A DNA stretch of 64,000 nucleotides from an uncultured Draconibacterium sp. (GCF_963675585.1 NZ_OY776414.1:475001-539000); one strand, 5' to 3'; positions 1 through 10,245 are shown, numbered from the stretch's first letter. The notes: generated by a model not told the origin, from the letters alone. Translations and numbers: made by a program.

Positions 1-251
1 AAAATATTATTAAAACATCGCCTGAAATGGTGGGCGAAGATTTTGGAAAATATGGCCGTACTGCTGAAAATGTTCCGATATGTTTGATTTGGCTGGGGAG
101 CACAAGTCAGGAAGAAATGAAAAAGTTAAATGCGGAAAGGAAGAAACCTTATCCGCTTCATTCACCCAGATTAAATCCTGATTATAAAAATACAATTGAA
201 ACCGGCATTGTTGTGATGACCGGAAATGTAATTGAATTGTTAAAGAAGTAG
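1..251 (+). CDS. M20-family amidohydrolase/peptidase, C-terminal fragment
   Basis: Open from the window edge in the frame beginning at base 3, so only about the last 82 residues are present. The fragment holds the M20 C-terminal hallmarks: a MVGEDF motif, then a small-residue stretch ending in WLG, then a HSPRLNPDY segment. In M20 metal hydrolases these form the end of the catalytic domain around the His metal ligand, and they match the aminoacylase/amidohydrolase (M20D-like) subgroup. The product would hydrolyse an N-acyl or peptide-like bond using divalent metal. Substrate cannot be told from this fragment. It converges on the tricorn gene, with a strong shared hairpin between them. Confidence 0.8.
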   Translation, partial: NIIKTSPEMVGEDFGKYGRTAENVPICLIWLGSTSQEEMKKLNAERKKPYPLHSPRLNPDYKNTIETGIVVMTGNVIELLKK

Positions 252-304
252 TATCGGCTTGCACCTCGGGCAAATTTATTTCTCCCGTTTTGTAAACAAG
301 GAGC

Positions 305-345
305 AAAAAAAATCCATCTTTTTGAGATGGATTTTTTTTATGCAT
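305..345. terminator. Bidirectional intrinsic terminator
   Basis: A perfect 15-bp inverted repeat (305-319 with 325-339, loop TTTTG) has an A8 run at its left edge and a T8 run at its right edge. It can therefore stop transcription from both converging genes, the M20 amidohydrolase and the tricorn homolog. Confidence 0.85.
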
Positions 346-350
346 TTCAT

Positions 351-3300
351 TTATTTCTTTACTGCAGGTTTGGAGAACGGAGGCGGGCTAACTTTGATGC
401 TACCTTGCTCTTCAACCTTTTTAAGAACCTCTTTTACGGCACGCTCCAATTGAGGATCGATATTGTTCTCGAGTGATTTTGCATCCTGACGAACCGGAAT
501 ATCCGGAGCAACTCCTTCGTTTTCTGCAATCCATTTGTTGTTAATCGGATCGAAAACAGCATTGTCGGGAGCAGTCAGCGCACCGCCGTCAACCAGGCTG
601 TAATGTACAGAGGATTTCACTAATCCTCCCCACGTTGTAGCACCAATAAGTAACCCTGCATTCTGCTGACGGAATACCCATGGGAAGAAATCGCCTCCCG
701 ATCCGGCTTGCTCGTTAATTAGCAAAGCTTTTGGTCCTAAAATACCGGCCGGTAAACGGAATGGTTTTCCATTGGGAACTTCGTTGGTTAAACCGGCGCG
801 CAGGCTTCGAGTCATCAGGTCAACCATATAATCGTCGAGCAAACCACCGCCGTTAAAACGTTCGTCAATTACAGCACCCAGTTTGTCTTGTTGGGCAAAG
901 AAATAACGGTTGAACGAAACAAAACCGGGGCCGCCGGTATTCGGCACCCAAATGTAAGCCAGTTTACCATCAGAAAGTTCGTCAACTTTTCTTCTGTTGT
1001 CTTCCACCCAGGTTCTCTGGCGAAGTGCATTTTCACTTCGAATCGGTTTAACGGTGATTGTCCAGGCTTCTTTAAAGTCGGCTTTGTTGTTTATGTGCAG
1101 TATTGTTTGTAGGCCGGATGTTCCATCCAAATACTGAAAAGGATCATCGTTGGCAGTAATTTCTTTCCCGTTAATTCCAACAATAAAGTTTCCATCTTCT
1201 ACTTTAAGACCCGGTTCGTCCAGTGGACTTGACAGTTCCGGATTCCAGTCTTCGGTAGTAAATATCCGCTGAATTTTCCAGTGGTTTTGCTCAGCCACCA
1301 AATCTGCGCCCAATAAACCAACTGAGTTACTTTCGGTTTCCGGGTAGTCGCCACCCATTACAAAACTGTGCCCAACCGAAAGTTCACCGTTAACCTGATC
1401 GAGAATATAAGTTAAATCGGCTCTGTGTTTAATGTGTTTTACAAGCGGAGCATAACGATCGTGGACTTTATTCCAGTCGCGGCCATGCATATTCGGATCA
1501 TAAAAGTAATCGCGTTCGTAGCGCCAGGCTTCTTCAAATATCTGATTCCATTCCAACGAACGGTCGAGTTTCATTTTTAAACTTACTTTAATGGCTTTTC
1601 CATCTTTGCCAGAGGCGCCACCGGTGTCCATAATTTTCCACGAAGAACCTGCTTTTGCTAACATTTTTTTACCGTCGGCCGATACGGAAACAGAGCGAAC
1701 ACCGCTAACAAATTCCTTGGCTTCGCGATCTTTTAAGGTGAATTTCTGCAAGGTTAATCCGGAAGAGTTTGGAACCGATTCGCCAATAAATACAGATCCG
1801 GCAGGCCCAGCAACAATTTGGCGATAATTCCTTTTGGGCATTGGTAAATCAATGGTTCGGCTTGCAATGTCTTCAAAGTCAATTTTTATTGATTCATCCT
1901 TTTTTTCGTCCTTGTCTTTATCTTCTTCTTTCCCTTTGTCTTCCTTTTTGTCTTTTTCGTCTTCTTTTTCGTCAGCATCATTTTTGCTCTCTTTTACCTC
2001 TTCTTCGTCGCTTCGAAGTTTAAAAGGCGATTCTTCATCTTTTTGAAGATTTACGATGTATACACTGTAATTGGCATCGGCAGTCATCGAGCTGGTATTT
2101 GCCCAACCCGAGCCCAAAGCCAGGTTTGTACTTGCTAAAAAATAAAAGTGCTTTTTGTCGAGATCCCAGGCAGGCGAAAAGGCATCGGCAAAAGTATTGG
2201 TAACTTTATTTATGCTGTTGTTTTCTGACGACCAAATTGTAATTTGACGGAAATTGTTTGATGCAGACTTGGCATAAGCCAGCCATTTTGAATCGGGCGA
2301 CCAGGTTAATCCCATATCGCCACGTTCGATGTTGTTACCGCCGGTATCGATTGTTTTTATTTCTTCTGTTTCCAGGTTAATTACCCTGATGCGAACATCA
2401 TCGTCGGTAAATGCAATAAATTTTCCATCGGGTGACCATGTTGGTTCCCAGCCAAGTTTTGATTCGCCAATTGAATAAATTTTAGGCTCGGTTAACCCAT
2501 CCTGGTCGCCAATTAACAGTGCATATCCATTGCCGCCCTTATCGGAGAACCAGGCTAATTTATCTCCGTTCGGCGACCAAATTGGAGTGCGGTCGGCCTC
2601 TCCCGAACTTTGCGTAATGTTTCGAGTATCGCCGTGTTCGGCAGGAACCGTAAAAATTTCGCCTCTTGCTTCAAATATGGCTCGTTTACCCGTAGGAGAA
2701 AGCGAAGCTGATCGGGCTGATTTGCTTACATCTTCCCACTTGGTTTCAGCCCACGGATAATCGCCAACCAATGATATTTCAAGTTGTGTGCTTTTCTCTG
2801 ACGAAAGATCAAGTAAATGCAAATATCCTTCACGCTCGAAAGCAAGTTGATTTCCTTCGCCGTCTAACCATTTAATATCAGCGCCTTTAAAAGTTGTAAT
2901 TTGTTTTAATTCCTTTGTTTCAGGAGAATATGACCAAATGTTGCTCACAAAATCGCGATCTGATAAAAAGTAGATTGTGTTTCCCAACCAAAGTGGCTGG
3001 ATATCTGTTTCCCGATTATTTGGTAACAACTCTTCGTCAAAATTTTTCAGATCAAGAATTACCAGGGGTGTATTTTGTCCGCCCCGGTAGTCGCGCCATT
3101 CCACATCCCAGCGCGTAACACGGTCAATAATCATTTGTTTTCCATCCGGAGAATAAGCTCCGTCGAAACCCCACTGTTTGCTAACTAATGTTGAGGGACC
3201 TCCGTCTTTTGAAACGGTCCACAAACGACTGTACGATGAAGGTGCAGTTTCACGCATCGATGCGTATAAAATATTTTTACCATCACGCGTCCAGCCTCGT

Positions 3301-3627
3301 ACTGATGCACCGCTTGGATGCCAGGTGAGTCGGGTAGGAGTGCCACCTGTTACCGGAACGGTGTACACAGCTGTTGATCCCGAACGGTTCGATGTGAACG
3401 CAATGGTTTTTTCCGTCGGGCGAAAAATGTGGATTTGATTCAACAGCTGCAGTGCTGGTTAAACGAGTGGTTTGTTGAGTTGCCAGGTTACTTACCCAGA
3501 CATCGCCTCCGTATGTAAAAGCAATGTGTGTTTTGCTTAATGTTGGTTGGCGTAACAATCTTGTTCCCTGTGCAAAAGTGGCCAGTGTTGCCAACAGGAA
3601 ACTAAGTGTAAAAATTAATTTTTGCAT
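351..3627 (-). CDS. Tricorn-type protease homolog, broken by a one-base frameshift
   Basis: The protein would be about 1,091 residues: signal peptide (MQKLIFTLSFLLATLATFAQ), an N-terminal beta-propeller of PD40/WD40-like blades (repeated SPDGK and FTDDD type motifs), a second propeller region, a tricorn C1 helical part, a PDZ domain and an S41-type C-terminal protease domain. A catalytic His candidate is in SVGHSF (about residue 755) and the nucleophile Ser in AGSGGD (about residue 975). An insert very rich in Lys, Asp and Glu lies near residues 539-579 (about 1890-2010). The first 70 or so codons are in one frame and the rest in another. The switch lies at a T6 run (3407-3412 on +). Removing one base restores FSPDGKTIAFTSNRSG across the join. 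Length 3,277 is 3n+1, as expected for one extra base. It may be a sequencing error, a real inactivating slip or slippery decoding. The start is placed at the signal-peptide Met (3625-3627). Tricorn proteases degrade oligopeptides; this one is predicted to be exported. Confidence 0.85.
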
Positions 3628-3749
3628 TTGTATAATTTTAGATGAAATATTTGAGATCAAATTAAAGAGAAGATAAGCATTCATAAAAGCAAACCCAAAT
3701 TAGTAGTTAATGGGTCGTAGTTGTTTGTAAATAATTACAATGCACGGTA

Positions 3750-5159
3750 TTAATATCGAAAATAGTTGTAGCACGAACTAAAATCGATTGGAGTATTTAC
3801 AGTTTGCAGATACGCAACAAGCGTTTCGGCAGCAGTTAAGGTTTGTTTTTCTCCATTCTCAGGAAAATACAGAGAATGAACAGCAGGTATGTAGTCGTTT
3901 ATTCCTACTTTCAGAACATAATCATCGGGGATGATGCGGTCAAGCGTGTCTTTTATGATTACCTGACCTCCTGATTTTTGAATGTGAATGCCCGAGTAAT
4001 AAAATCCTGAACCGGAACCAATCAGAAAATTTTTAATTTCTTCCACGGTCATGTTGTAAAGTACAGTACCATTGTTAAAAGGCGAAATTTCGTAGATCTG
4101 ACGTTTTGTAATAACTCCTTTGGGCAGCGTAGCGCGCACGCCTCCGGTGTTTTGAAATGATACGTCGGCATTCATATACTCTTTTAATGCATGCGTGTAA
4201 AAACAGCCTGTAGCCTGTATACCATGGTCCGCTTCTGAGTAGCCAATTTCTTCATCCAGTTCCGGCAGGTTGTTGTACTCACTTATTAATACTGCCAAAT
4301 CTGAATCGAATTCCGAATAATTATCCAGATCGATGAGCGTAAAGTTTGACGATTGTAAACTTTTATCTTTTATTTCCAGCTCCAGTTTTCCTAAAAAGTG
4401 CAGGTAACCGCCCGACTGAACAACCGGTGTTGAATGGAACATGGTATCTATTTTAGAGTGATTGTGACCTCCAATAACGAGATCGAAAAACGGATATTCT
4501 CGTGCCAGTTGAAAATCGTAATAACTACCCAGATGAGAAAGTGCAATTAACAGGTCGGCATTTTCACTGCTTTTTAAAGAGGAAAAATTATCGACCATAT
4601 TCAGGGCAGGTGTAAACGAATAGTCGGCAACTCTCCATGGATGCGAAGACGGAATAATATCGGTATTGGAGCCGTTGGTTTCTAACAAAGCCAGAAAGGT
4701 TACAGTTAAGTCGCCTGTGTGAATTGTTGTAAACGCCTCAAATTCATGCAAATCGGGGCGTTTGGGTACTGTGTTGGCACATATCCAGGGAAAAGCTGAG
4801 TCTTCAATTCTTGATTTGAGGACTTCCGGGCCATAGTCAAAATCATGATTTCCCAATGCCGAAATGTCAAAGCCAATTTTATTCATGGCATCAATAATCG
4901 GAAAGCCTTTTTTGCTGTAATTATCAACAACCGGATTTCCTGAAAACAGATCGCCGGCACTCACTACCAACACATTCGAAGTAGTTCTTTCCTTATCAAC
5001 AATGTATTTCACTTTTGAAAGGTTATCGATCTGTCCGTGGACATCATTTACACAAAAGATGGTCAGATGCTGGCTTTCTGAAGGAACATTTGTGTTTTCG
5101 TTGCCACAACCATAAATTAGTACAAGGCAAGCCAGTATAAGTATCCCGATTGTTTTCAT
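3750..5159 (-). CDS. 5'-nucleotidase / 2',3'-cyclic-nucleotide phosphodiesterase family lipoprotein
   Basis: 469 residues. A lipobox (LIYGC, Cys18) predicts a lipid-anchored envelope protein. The N-terminal calcineurin-like metallophosphatase domain carries the metal-binding series NDVHGQ, GDLFSG, LGNHDFDYG, ALSHLG and IGGHNHS. The C-terminal domain has the 5'-nucleotidase signature NTGGVRATLPKG followed by ISPFNNG. Together these are the UshA/CpdB-like architecture, expected to release phosphate from extracellular nucleotides to salvage nucleosides. Size is slightly short of the usual 500-550 residues. A TACCTTTG promoter box lies only 4 nt before the ATG, suggesting a leaderless transcript. 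No alternative Met would keep the short lipoprotein signal. Substrate preference is not visible. Confidence 0.9.
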   Translation of the reverse strand: MKTIGILILACLVLIYGCGNENTNVPSESQHLTIFCVNDVHGQIDNLSKVKYIVDKERTTSNVLVVSAGDLFSGNPVVDNYSKKGFPIIDAMNKIGFDISALGNHDFDYGPEVLKSRIEDSAFPWICANTVPKRPDLHEFEAFTTIHTGDLTVTFLALLETNGSNTDIIPSSHPWRVADYSFTPALNMVDNFSSLKSSENADLLIALSHLGSYYDFQLAREYPFFDLVIGGHNHSKIDTMFHSTPVVQSGGYLHFLGKLELEIKDKSLQSSNFTLIDLDNYSEFDSDLAVLISEYNNLPELDEEIGYSEADHGIQATGCFYTHALKEYMNADVSFQNTGGVRATLPKGVITKRQIYEISPFNNGTVLYNMTVEEIKNFLIGSGSGFYYSGIHIQKSGGQVIIKDTLDRIIPDDYVLKVGINDYIPAVHSLYFPENGEKQTLTAAETLVAYLQTVNTPIDFSSCYNYFRY

Positions 5160-5163
5160 ACTT

Positions 5164-5171
5164 CAAAGGTA
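5164..5171 (-). promoter_or_regulatory. -7 promoter box (TACCTTTG) of the nucleotidase gene
   Basis: Exact match to the Bacteroidota -7 consensus TAnnTTTG. Only 4 nt separate it from the start codon at 5159, so the transcript may be leaderless. Confidence 0.6.
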
Positions 5172-5248
5172 AAGGAATAGGTCTAAATTGCTGTGTTATA
5201 AAACTTGCTTTTGGGCATAGATACACATTCCAAGCTAGGTCTTAAAGT

Positions 5249-6274
5249 TTATTGCATTCGCCAGGTTAAGGTTTTTACTTCTCCGTCCCGTAGTATTTTT
5301 ACCCGGTATGATTTGCCGTTTTCCATGGTATTCAGATAGTCGAAGAATTTGTTTAGGTTTTTGCTCGAGTTTAAAGGAATATCATCAAATTGAAGGATAA
5401 CATCTCCTCCACCAAGAAATTCGCTGTCGCCTACTTTCATTGAAATGTATCCTCCTTTTAATCCCATAAAATAAGCGGGTGAACTCTCAGCAACACTTTG
5501 AACAAGCAACGCTCCTTCTTGTGGCACATGAAAAAGTTTACAAAAGGCAGCATTCATTGGTATAACATCCGTGCCAAACCAGATGCGGCCTCTCTGTTGT
5601 AATATTTCGGTAGCAATCGATGAGGTTGCCGCAAAACCAAGTCCTTCAAAACCACCCGAGAACGATAAAATTGAACTAACGATACCAATAACTTCGCCCT
5701 GCATATTAAACATGGGCCCTCCGCTGTTTCCTTTGTTTATTGATGCATCGGTTTGAAAGAACTCTTGTACCCTGCTTTGATTGTATTCATTTTTTTCGAT
5801 GTGTTTGCCGCTAATAATACCTCTTGAAACCGAATGTTCCAATCCCAATGGGTTTCCAATAATAAATATATCGTCGCCAATTCTTACTTTTTCCGAATCG
5901 CCAATTTTAGCTGCCGGAATAGCTGAAGCCGGGTTGTTTAGTTGCAACAGGGCAACGTCTGAAGTTTGGTCAATTCTGCGATTTGTTGCACCAATTGTAG
6001 TTCCATTTGCAAAAGTAACTTCAATTTCGGATGCATTTGCAACCACATGAGCTGCAGTTAAAATGTACAATTTTCTTTCGCCTACCAACACTCCGGAGCC
6101 CATACCTTCGGCACTGGTAAAACCCGTTGGATTTCCAATTCCCAGATTTCGTTTTTCTAAGACTTTTATGGTAACAACACTCTGGTTGACTTCTGCAATA
6201 AGGTCTGCAAAACTTTGTGCCTGCACCACATGTGCAGTAATGATAATTGAAAGGATGAGGATGTAATTTTTCAT
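5249..6274 (-). CDS. HtrA-like trypsin-fold serine protease with one PDZ domain
   Basis: 341 residues with a signal peptide ending near HVVQAQ. The catalytic triad is complete: His76 in LTAAHVV, Asp106 in TSDVALL and Ser184 in KGNSGGP. A C-terminal PDZ-like domain (about residues 235-340) ends with a conserved ILQFDDIPLNS ligand-loop region. It is shorter than DegP and has one PDZ, resembling DegS-type or stand-alone S1C proteases of the periplasm. It is monocistronic by context, with 89 bp before the nucleotidase gene. A second, two-PDZ HtrA lies at 11.9 kb. Its role is probably processing or turnover of exported proteins; the specific target is unknown. Confidence 0.88.
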   Translation of the reverse strand: MKNYILILSIIITAHVVQAQSFADLIAEVNQSVVTIKVLEKRNLGIGNPTGFTSAEGMGSGVLVGERKLYILTAAHVVANASEIEVTFANGTTIGATNRRIDQTSDVALLQLNNPASAIPAAKIGDSEKVRIGDDIFIIGNPLGLEHSVSRGIISGKHIEKNEYNQSRVQEFFQTDASINKGNSGGPMFNMQGEVIGIVSSILSFSGGFEGLGFAATSSIATEILQQRGRIWFGTDVIPMNAAFCKLFHVPQEGALLVQSVAESSPAYFMGLKGGYISMKVGDSEFLGGGDVILQFDDIPLNSSKNLNKFFDYLNTMENGKSYRVKILRDGEVKTLTWRMQ

Positions 6275-6551
6275 TTTGTATTGTTTTTTACTAAGATAAA
6301 GGATTTCAATTTAACTATAACAAGGATAAACAAGCTTTGTAACAGAGGTAAATATTTTTTGATTTGCACCATATCAAATTGATTTTGTACCTTATATTCC
6401 GAATTGTGGAAATCCATTTGTTGGCCAAAGCCATCCGGAGGATGTTAATGGATGTTAAAAAAAGGCAGGTAATTTGGGTTGAAATTGAGCTTGCCAAAAC
6501 TAAGGGGAAGATATTTTTAACTTTATCAACCAATAAATAATAGATATTATA

Positions 6552-7352
6552 TTGATCTTTCACTCGTCATTTGAACCGGTTTATTTACTTCTGCCAATTA
6601 TTGGTTTTGCCATTGGTATGTTTGGAACTATGCTTGGCGGAGGAGGAGGATTTTTCTTTTTACCTGTACTTACATTAATTGTTGGAGCGCCTCCCCAGGT
6701 TGCAGTGGCTACCTCGTTGGCTGCAACTCTCCCCATTGGTTTTATTGGTTCTTTTGGTCACTACCGACGCGGGAATATCGACCTTAAAACAGGTGGGTTG
6801 TTTGTATCTGCAGGTATTGTGGGGGCATTTATAGGTGCAGGTATTACAGGTATTTTAAGCGCGAAACAATTAAAAGTAAGTTTTGGGGTTTATGCTGTTT
6901 TTATTGCCTTAAATATGGCATACACAACCTGGAAAAAGAAAAAAGCCGATACCGGGAATGGTGTTCAACAGGTTGATGGAAAGGCATTAAGAGTTGGTAA
7001 GGGAATGTTTTATGGTTTGTCGGCAGGTTTAATAACCGGCACGTTCGGAACCAGTGGAACAGCTCCTGTTTTAGCCGGACTTTTTGCTTTGCGTTTGCCT
7101 TTAAAGTTAGTAATAGGAACTTCGTTACTGGTTGTTCTTGTAAATACCATATTTGCAGTTGGCGCTCATTTTTTGGTTGGTCAAATTGATCTTACTCTTG
7201 TGTTGTTTCTAACAGCAGGATCTGGAATTGGTGCATTTACCGGTACAAAATTACTGGCAAAAGCCAATGTCGATAAATCGGAGAATAACATTAGATATGT
7301 ATATGCGGCGATCATGGTATTGATTGGTGTTTTAATGATGATAAGTAAATAG
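6552..7352 (+). CDS. Sulfite exporter TauE/SafE family membrane permease
   Basis: 266 residues with about eight hydrophobic helices in two similar halves, each opening with a Gly-rich motif (GMFGTMLGGGGG and GLITGTFGTSGTAP), which is the TauE/SafE (DUF81) pattern. Family members move sulfite, sulfonates or other organic anions across the inner membrane. The only start that keeps the first helix is a TTG at 6552; the preceding in-frame stop is at 6534 and no ATG lies between. The CdsA-like gene begins 9 bp after the stop, so the two are likely co-transcribed. The substrate is not predictable, though a sulfur-containing anion feeding the lipid genes downstream is a possibility. Confidence 0.85.
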   Translation: MIFHSSFEPVYLLLPIIGFAIGMFGTMLGGGGGFFFLPVLTLIVGAPPQVAVATSLAATLPIGFIGSFGHYRRGNIDLKTGGLFVSAGIVGAFIGAGITGILSAKQLKVSFGVYAVFIALNMAYTTWKKKKADTGNGVQQVDGKALRVGKGMFYGLSAGLITGTFGTSGTAPVLAGLFALRLPLKLVIGTSLLVVLVNTIFAVGAHFLVGQIDLTLVLFLTAGSGIGAFTGTKLLAKANVDKSENNIRYVYAAIMVLIGVLMMISK

Positions 7353-7361
7353 AAGGAAGAA

Positions 7362-8093
7362 ATGATAACTACAATTTATCTGATAATCTTGTTGTATTTT
7401 GTACTTGGGGCTTTGGGATTTTATTTTATTAATCGCCGAAAAGAGAAGGAAGTTGCACGTAAAAGTTGGACAAAATTCATTACTTATTTCGTCATTATAC
7501 ATGTTCTGTTTTTTAGTATTGTACTCAATTCTTTGGCTTTTAAATGGCTTGCTGTTCTTATTGTTTCGGTAGGAGCCAGCGAACTGTTTAAAGTCTTTCG
7601 GCAGGCAAAATATTACCATAAAAGTTACTTTGTTCTTTCATTCTTGCTGTTCATTTTATTTGCATTTAGCTTTCTTTTGTTTAGCCGCCTGGATAAAGGC
7701 CTGATTTTGTACACTTTTTTAATACTGTCCATATTCGATGCATTTAGTCAAATATCCGGGCAGTTGTGGGGTAAAACTAAAATTGCTCCTGAAATCAGTC
7801 CTAACAAAACGGTTGGAGGTACAATTGGCGGTGCAGTCTTTGCAATTTTAAGTGCCTTTGTATTAAAAGATTTGTACAATGAGCCTTGGTATCTTATTCT
7901 TTTATTTGCATTGGGAATTGTGTGTTTTGCTTTTGTAGGCGATTTGCTTGCCTCGTTGTATAAACGAAAATTCGGTATAAAAGATTATAGTCGTTTATTG
8001 CCTGGCCATGGTGGTTTTCTCGATCGGTTTGATAGTTTAATTGCAGGAGGTGCCTGGGTAATTTTATTTGTTTACGGGCAAACTATTTTATAA
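7362..8093 (+). CDS. CdsA-like phosphatidate cytidylyltransferase (CTP_transf_1 family)
   Basis: 243 residues, mostly membrane helices. The CdsA signature is intact near the C-terminus: SLYKRKFGIKDYSRLLPGHG followed by GFLDRFD. Upstream lie PNKTVGGTIGG and a GDLLAS motif, the usual catalytic Asp region. The reaction is CTP plus a phospholipid-type acid giving CDP-lipid plus pyrophosphate. At 243 residues it is somewhat shorter than typical CdsA (about 270-285). It is co-located with a CDP-alcohol phosphatidyltransferase and a SEC59-like kinase. It could be the main phosphatidate cytidylyltransferase or a specialised paralog. Confidence 0.88.
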   Translation: MITTIYLIILLYFVLGALGFYFINRRKEKEVARKSWTKFITYFVIIHVLFFSIVLNSLAFKWLAVLIVSVGASELFKVFRQAKYYHKSYFVLSFLLFILFAFSFLLFSRLDKGLILYTFLILSIFDAFSQISGQLWGKTKIAPEISPNKTVGGTIGGAVFAILSAFVLKDLYNEPWYLILLFALGIVCFAFVGDLLASLYKRKFGIKDYSRLLPGHGGFLDRFDSLIAGGAWVILFVYGQTIL

Positions 8094-8226
8094 ATGCATT
8101 TCAGGTGTTCAGATTGTCACTTGGTGTAATTTTTACGAAAATTTAGCTAACAAGAGTATAATTTAGTTCAAAAGTAAAATCAAATGTTGATACCCGAAAT
8201 TGTAGAACTTTGAAAAAACAGGAGTT

Positions 8227-8901
8227 ATGGGAAATACAATTACTCTATCAATCGTATATTTTGTTGCAATTATTCTGCTGCTGGGATTTAACGAATTAAA
8301 TTACCGCAGACTAAATGTGAAGGGAGAAATAACACGCAAGTTTGCACATTTTACAGCAACTGTTGCCGTAGTTCCTTTCCCTTATATTTTTAGTTCGCAC
8401 TGGTATGTTTTAGTGCTTGCACTTATCTTTTTTGTGGCTTTGTTTGTTACGCAGTACAGCAAACAGTTAAAATCCATTCACGATATTGAACGGAAATCTA
8501 TTGGAAGTTATTTACTCCCGGCAGCCATCTATATCACTTTTTTAATTTCGAATTTACTCGATAATAAATTTATATACATTTTACCCATGTTGATTTTAGG
8601 AATTTGCGATCCGATGGCAGCCATTGTTGGAATGGGAATGAAAAAGAACAACCATCAAATAAAACTATTTGGTGTTGCAACCGGAAAATCAATATTTGGT
8701 TCGGGAGCTTTTTTGTTTACCAGTTTTATAATCAGTTTAATAGCCCTGTATTTTCATCGCGGATTATTCGACTTTAAAACATTCTGGTTAGCAGCTTTTA
8801 TTGCAATAATCAGCTCCTTGGCCGAGCTTATAAGTTGGCGCGGTTCTGACAATCTGACTATCCCGGTAAGTGTTGCATTTAGCCTGCTTTTGCTGCTATA
8901 G
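8227..8901 (+). CDS. SEC59/phytol-kinase-like CTP-dependent lipid-alcohol kinase (putative)
   Basis: 224 residues with about seven membrane helices. Motifs resemble the dolichol/phytol/diacylglycerol kinase (SEC59, VTE5) branch of the CTP transferase superfamily: GEITRKFAHF near the N-terminus, ILGICDPMAAIVG in the middle, TGKSIFGSGAFL, and RGSDNLTIPVSVAF at the C-terminus. Such enzymes phosphorylate a membrane alcohol with CTP. The gene sits 133 bp after the cytidylyltransferase and before an SDR. Substrate (polyprenol, diacylglycerol or another alcohol) is unknown. Confidence 0.72.
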   Translation: MGNTITLSIVYFVAIILLLGFNELNYRRLNVKGEITRKFAHFTATVAVVPFPYIFSSHWYVLVLALIFFVALFVTQYSKQLKSIHDIERKSIGSYLLPAAIYITFLISNLLDNKFIYILPMLILGICDPMAAIVGMGMKKNNHQIKLFGVATGKSIFGSGAFLFTSFIISLIALYFHRGLFDFKTFWLAAFIAIISSLAELISWRGSDNLTIPVSVAFSLLLLL

Positions 8902-9040
8902 CCGATGTAATTTGTCGGCAATTATTGTGTAAATCTCACAAAAAAAGAGTAATTTGTATTAAAGGAAGATTAAAAACAATTAGATAAGAACCTGTCAGCC
9001 AAAGGTTTTATTAAATGCCATTGAAACAAAAAACAAAAAA

Positions 9041-10156
9041 ATGAAAAAAATTGTAATAAACGGTGCAAATGGTTTTGTCGCATCAAACTTCATTAACGAG
9101 CTGCTGTTGCTAAAAGATTTTAAGGTAATTGCCTTGGTTAGAGGTAATTCAAAAAACTCTGCCGAGGAACGTATGAAAACCGCATTGGTGGAAATGAATG
9201 AAGGGAACGATGTGGATTTTACGAATCTTGAAGTGCATGATTATTCGTTATTTGAGACCGACTTTTCGCTGCAAAAAGAGGAGTTGGAAACGATTTTTGG
9301 AGGCACAATTGATTACTTCCATTTTGCCGCAAGTCTGAAATTTGATATAAAATCAAAAGAAGAGATTTTTGGAACCAATCTTCAGGGAGTAACAAATTCT
9401 GTTGATACTTTTTTAAAGTATACCCGTTCCAATTCGCGATTCTTTTTTGTAAGTACAGCATATTCATGTGGAAAAATTGATGGAAAATTTGAAGAGCGGT
9501 TTTACGAAAATGCGGAAATAGAGGACTTTCGGAACTACTACGAACAGTCGAAAAGATATGCCGAAAATGTTATTCATGATTATATTGATAAGAAGAATCT
9601 GAATGCTTGTATTTTGCGTTTGTCGCAGGTTGTTGGAAATAATGCTACCGGAGTGACCAAGACAGATTATGGTGTTTTCGATTTTTCAAAAAGAGTTCAA
9701 AGTCTCGCGCACAAATACCCGAACCGAAAAATCAGAATAAAGGTTGATCCCGAATCAACCCAAAACCTTATTCCGATTGATACGGTTGTGAATTATTTAT
9801 TGTGTGCATTGCGGGCAGAAAATGTGCCTGTTATATTGAATCTAATCGCTAAAAAATCGATTAAAAATTCAGAATTGCTGGATTGCCTGCGTAAATTACT
9901 TCCAATAAATATTGTTGCCGATTTAAACCTGGAACGCGAAGATATGGATTCTTTAGAGCGGATTATGGCAGTAGGAATGTCGTTTACAGGTTCGTACATT
10001 GATACTAACATTGCGTTTGATACCACTCAACTCGATTCAATAGTTGATACTACGATTTCACCTGTTACTTCAGAATCGGTGTATAAAATGATGAAATATT
10101 TCTTGTTTGGCAGGGAAGAAAAACGAGGGAATAATGCGCTTTTGAATGTTGGATGA
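9041..10156 (+). CDS. Extended SDR / NAD(P)-dependent epimerase-reductase
   Basis: 371 residues. An N-terminal Rossmann motif GANGFVAS (residues 8-15) binds NAD(P). The STAYS stretch (138-142) and Tyr167-Lys171 (YEQSK) form the SDR active site. Layout and the later RLSQVVGN and NLIPIDTVVNYL segments recall the thioester-reductase / fatty-acyl reductase (NAD_binding_4) branch of extended SDRs, which reduce acyl thioesters or alter lipid-linked groups. It stands between a lipid kinase-like gene and a CDP-alcohol transferase, suggesting lipid modification. The exact reaction cannot be assigned. Confidence 0.75.
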   Translation: MKKIVINGANGFVASNFINELLLLKDFKVIALVRGNSKNSAEERMKTALVEMNEGNDVDFTNLEVHDYSLFETDFSLQKEELETIFGGTIDYFHFAASLKFDIKSKEEIFGTNLQGVTNSVDTFLKYTRSNSRFFFVSTAYSCGKIDGKFEERFYENAEIEDFRNYYEQSKRYAENVIHDYIDKKNLNACILRLSQVVGNNATGVTKTDYGVFDFSKRVQSLAHKYPNRKIRIKVDPESTQNLIPIDTVVNYLLCALRAENVPVILNLIAKKSIKNSELLDCLRKLLPINIVADLNLEREDMDSLERIMAVGMSFTGSYIDTNIAFDTTQLDSIVDTTISPVTSESVYKMMKYFLFGREEKRGNNALLNVG

Positions 10157-10245
10157 TGGTTTGAACTGTTACTAGTTTGAGTGTTTATATTATAAAAATT
10201 TCGGAAATCATATTTTCAATTAAGTTGTATAATTAAAAGTCTACT

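Noticed and set aside
1834-2046. Ser/Phe-rich frame opposite the acidic insert of the tricorn homolog
   Set aside because: Low-complexity antisense of the Lys/Glu-rich region.
6315-6563. 82-residue minus-strand frame in the 6.3-6.5 kb gap
   Set aside because: AT-driven frame overlapping the TauE start; no motif.
8960-8975. Candidate TAATTTG promoter box before the SDR gene
   Set aside because: One base short of TAnnTTTG spacing; not called.
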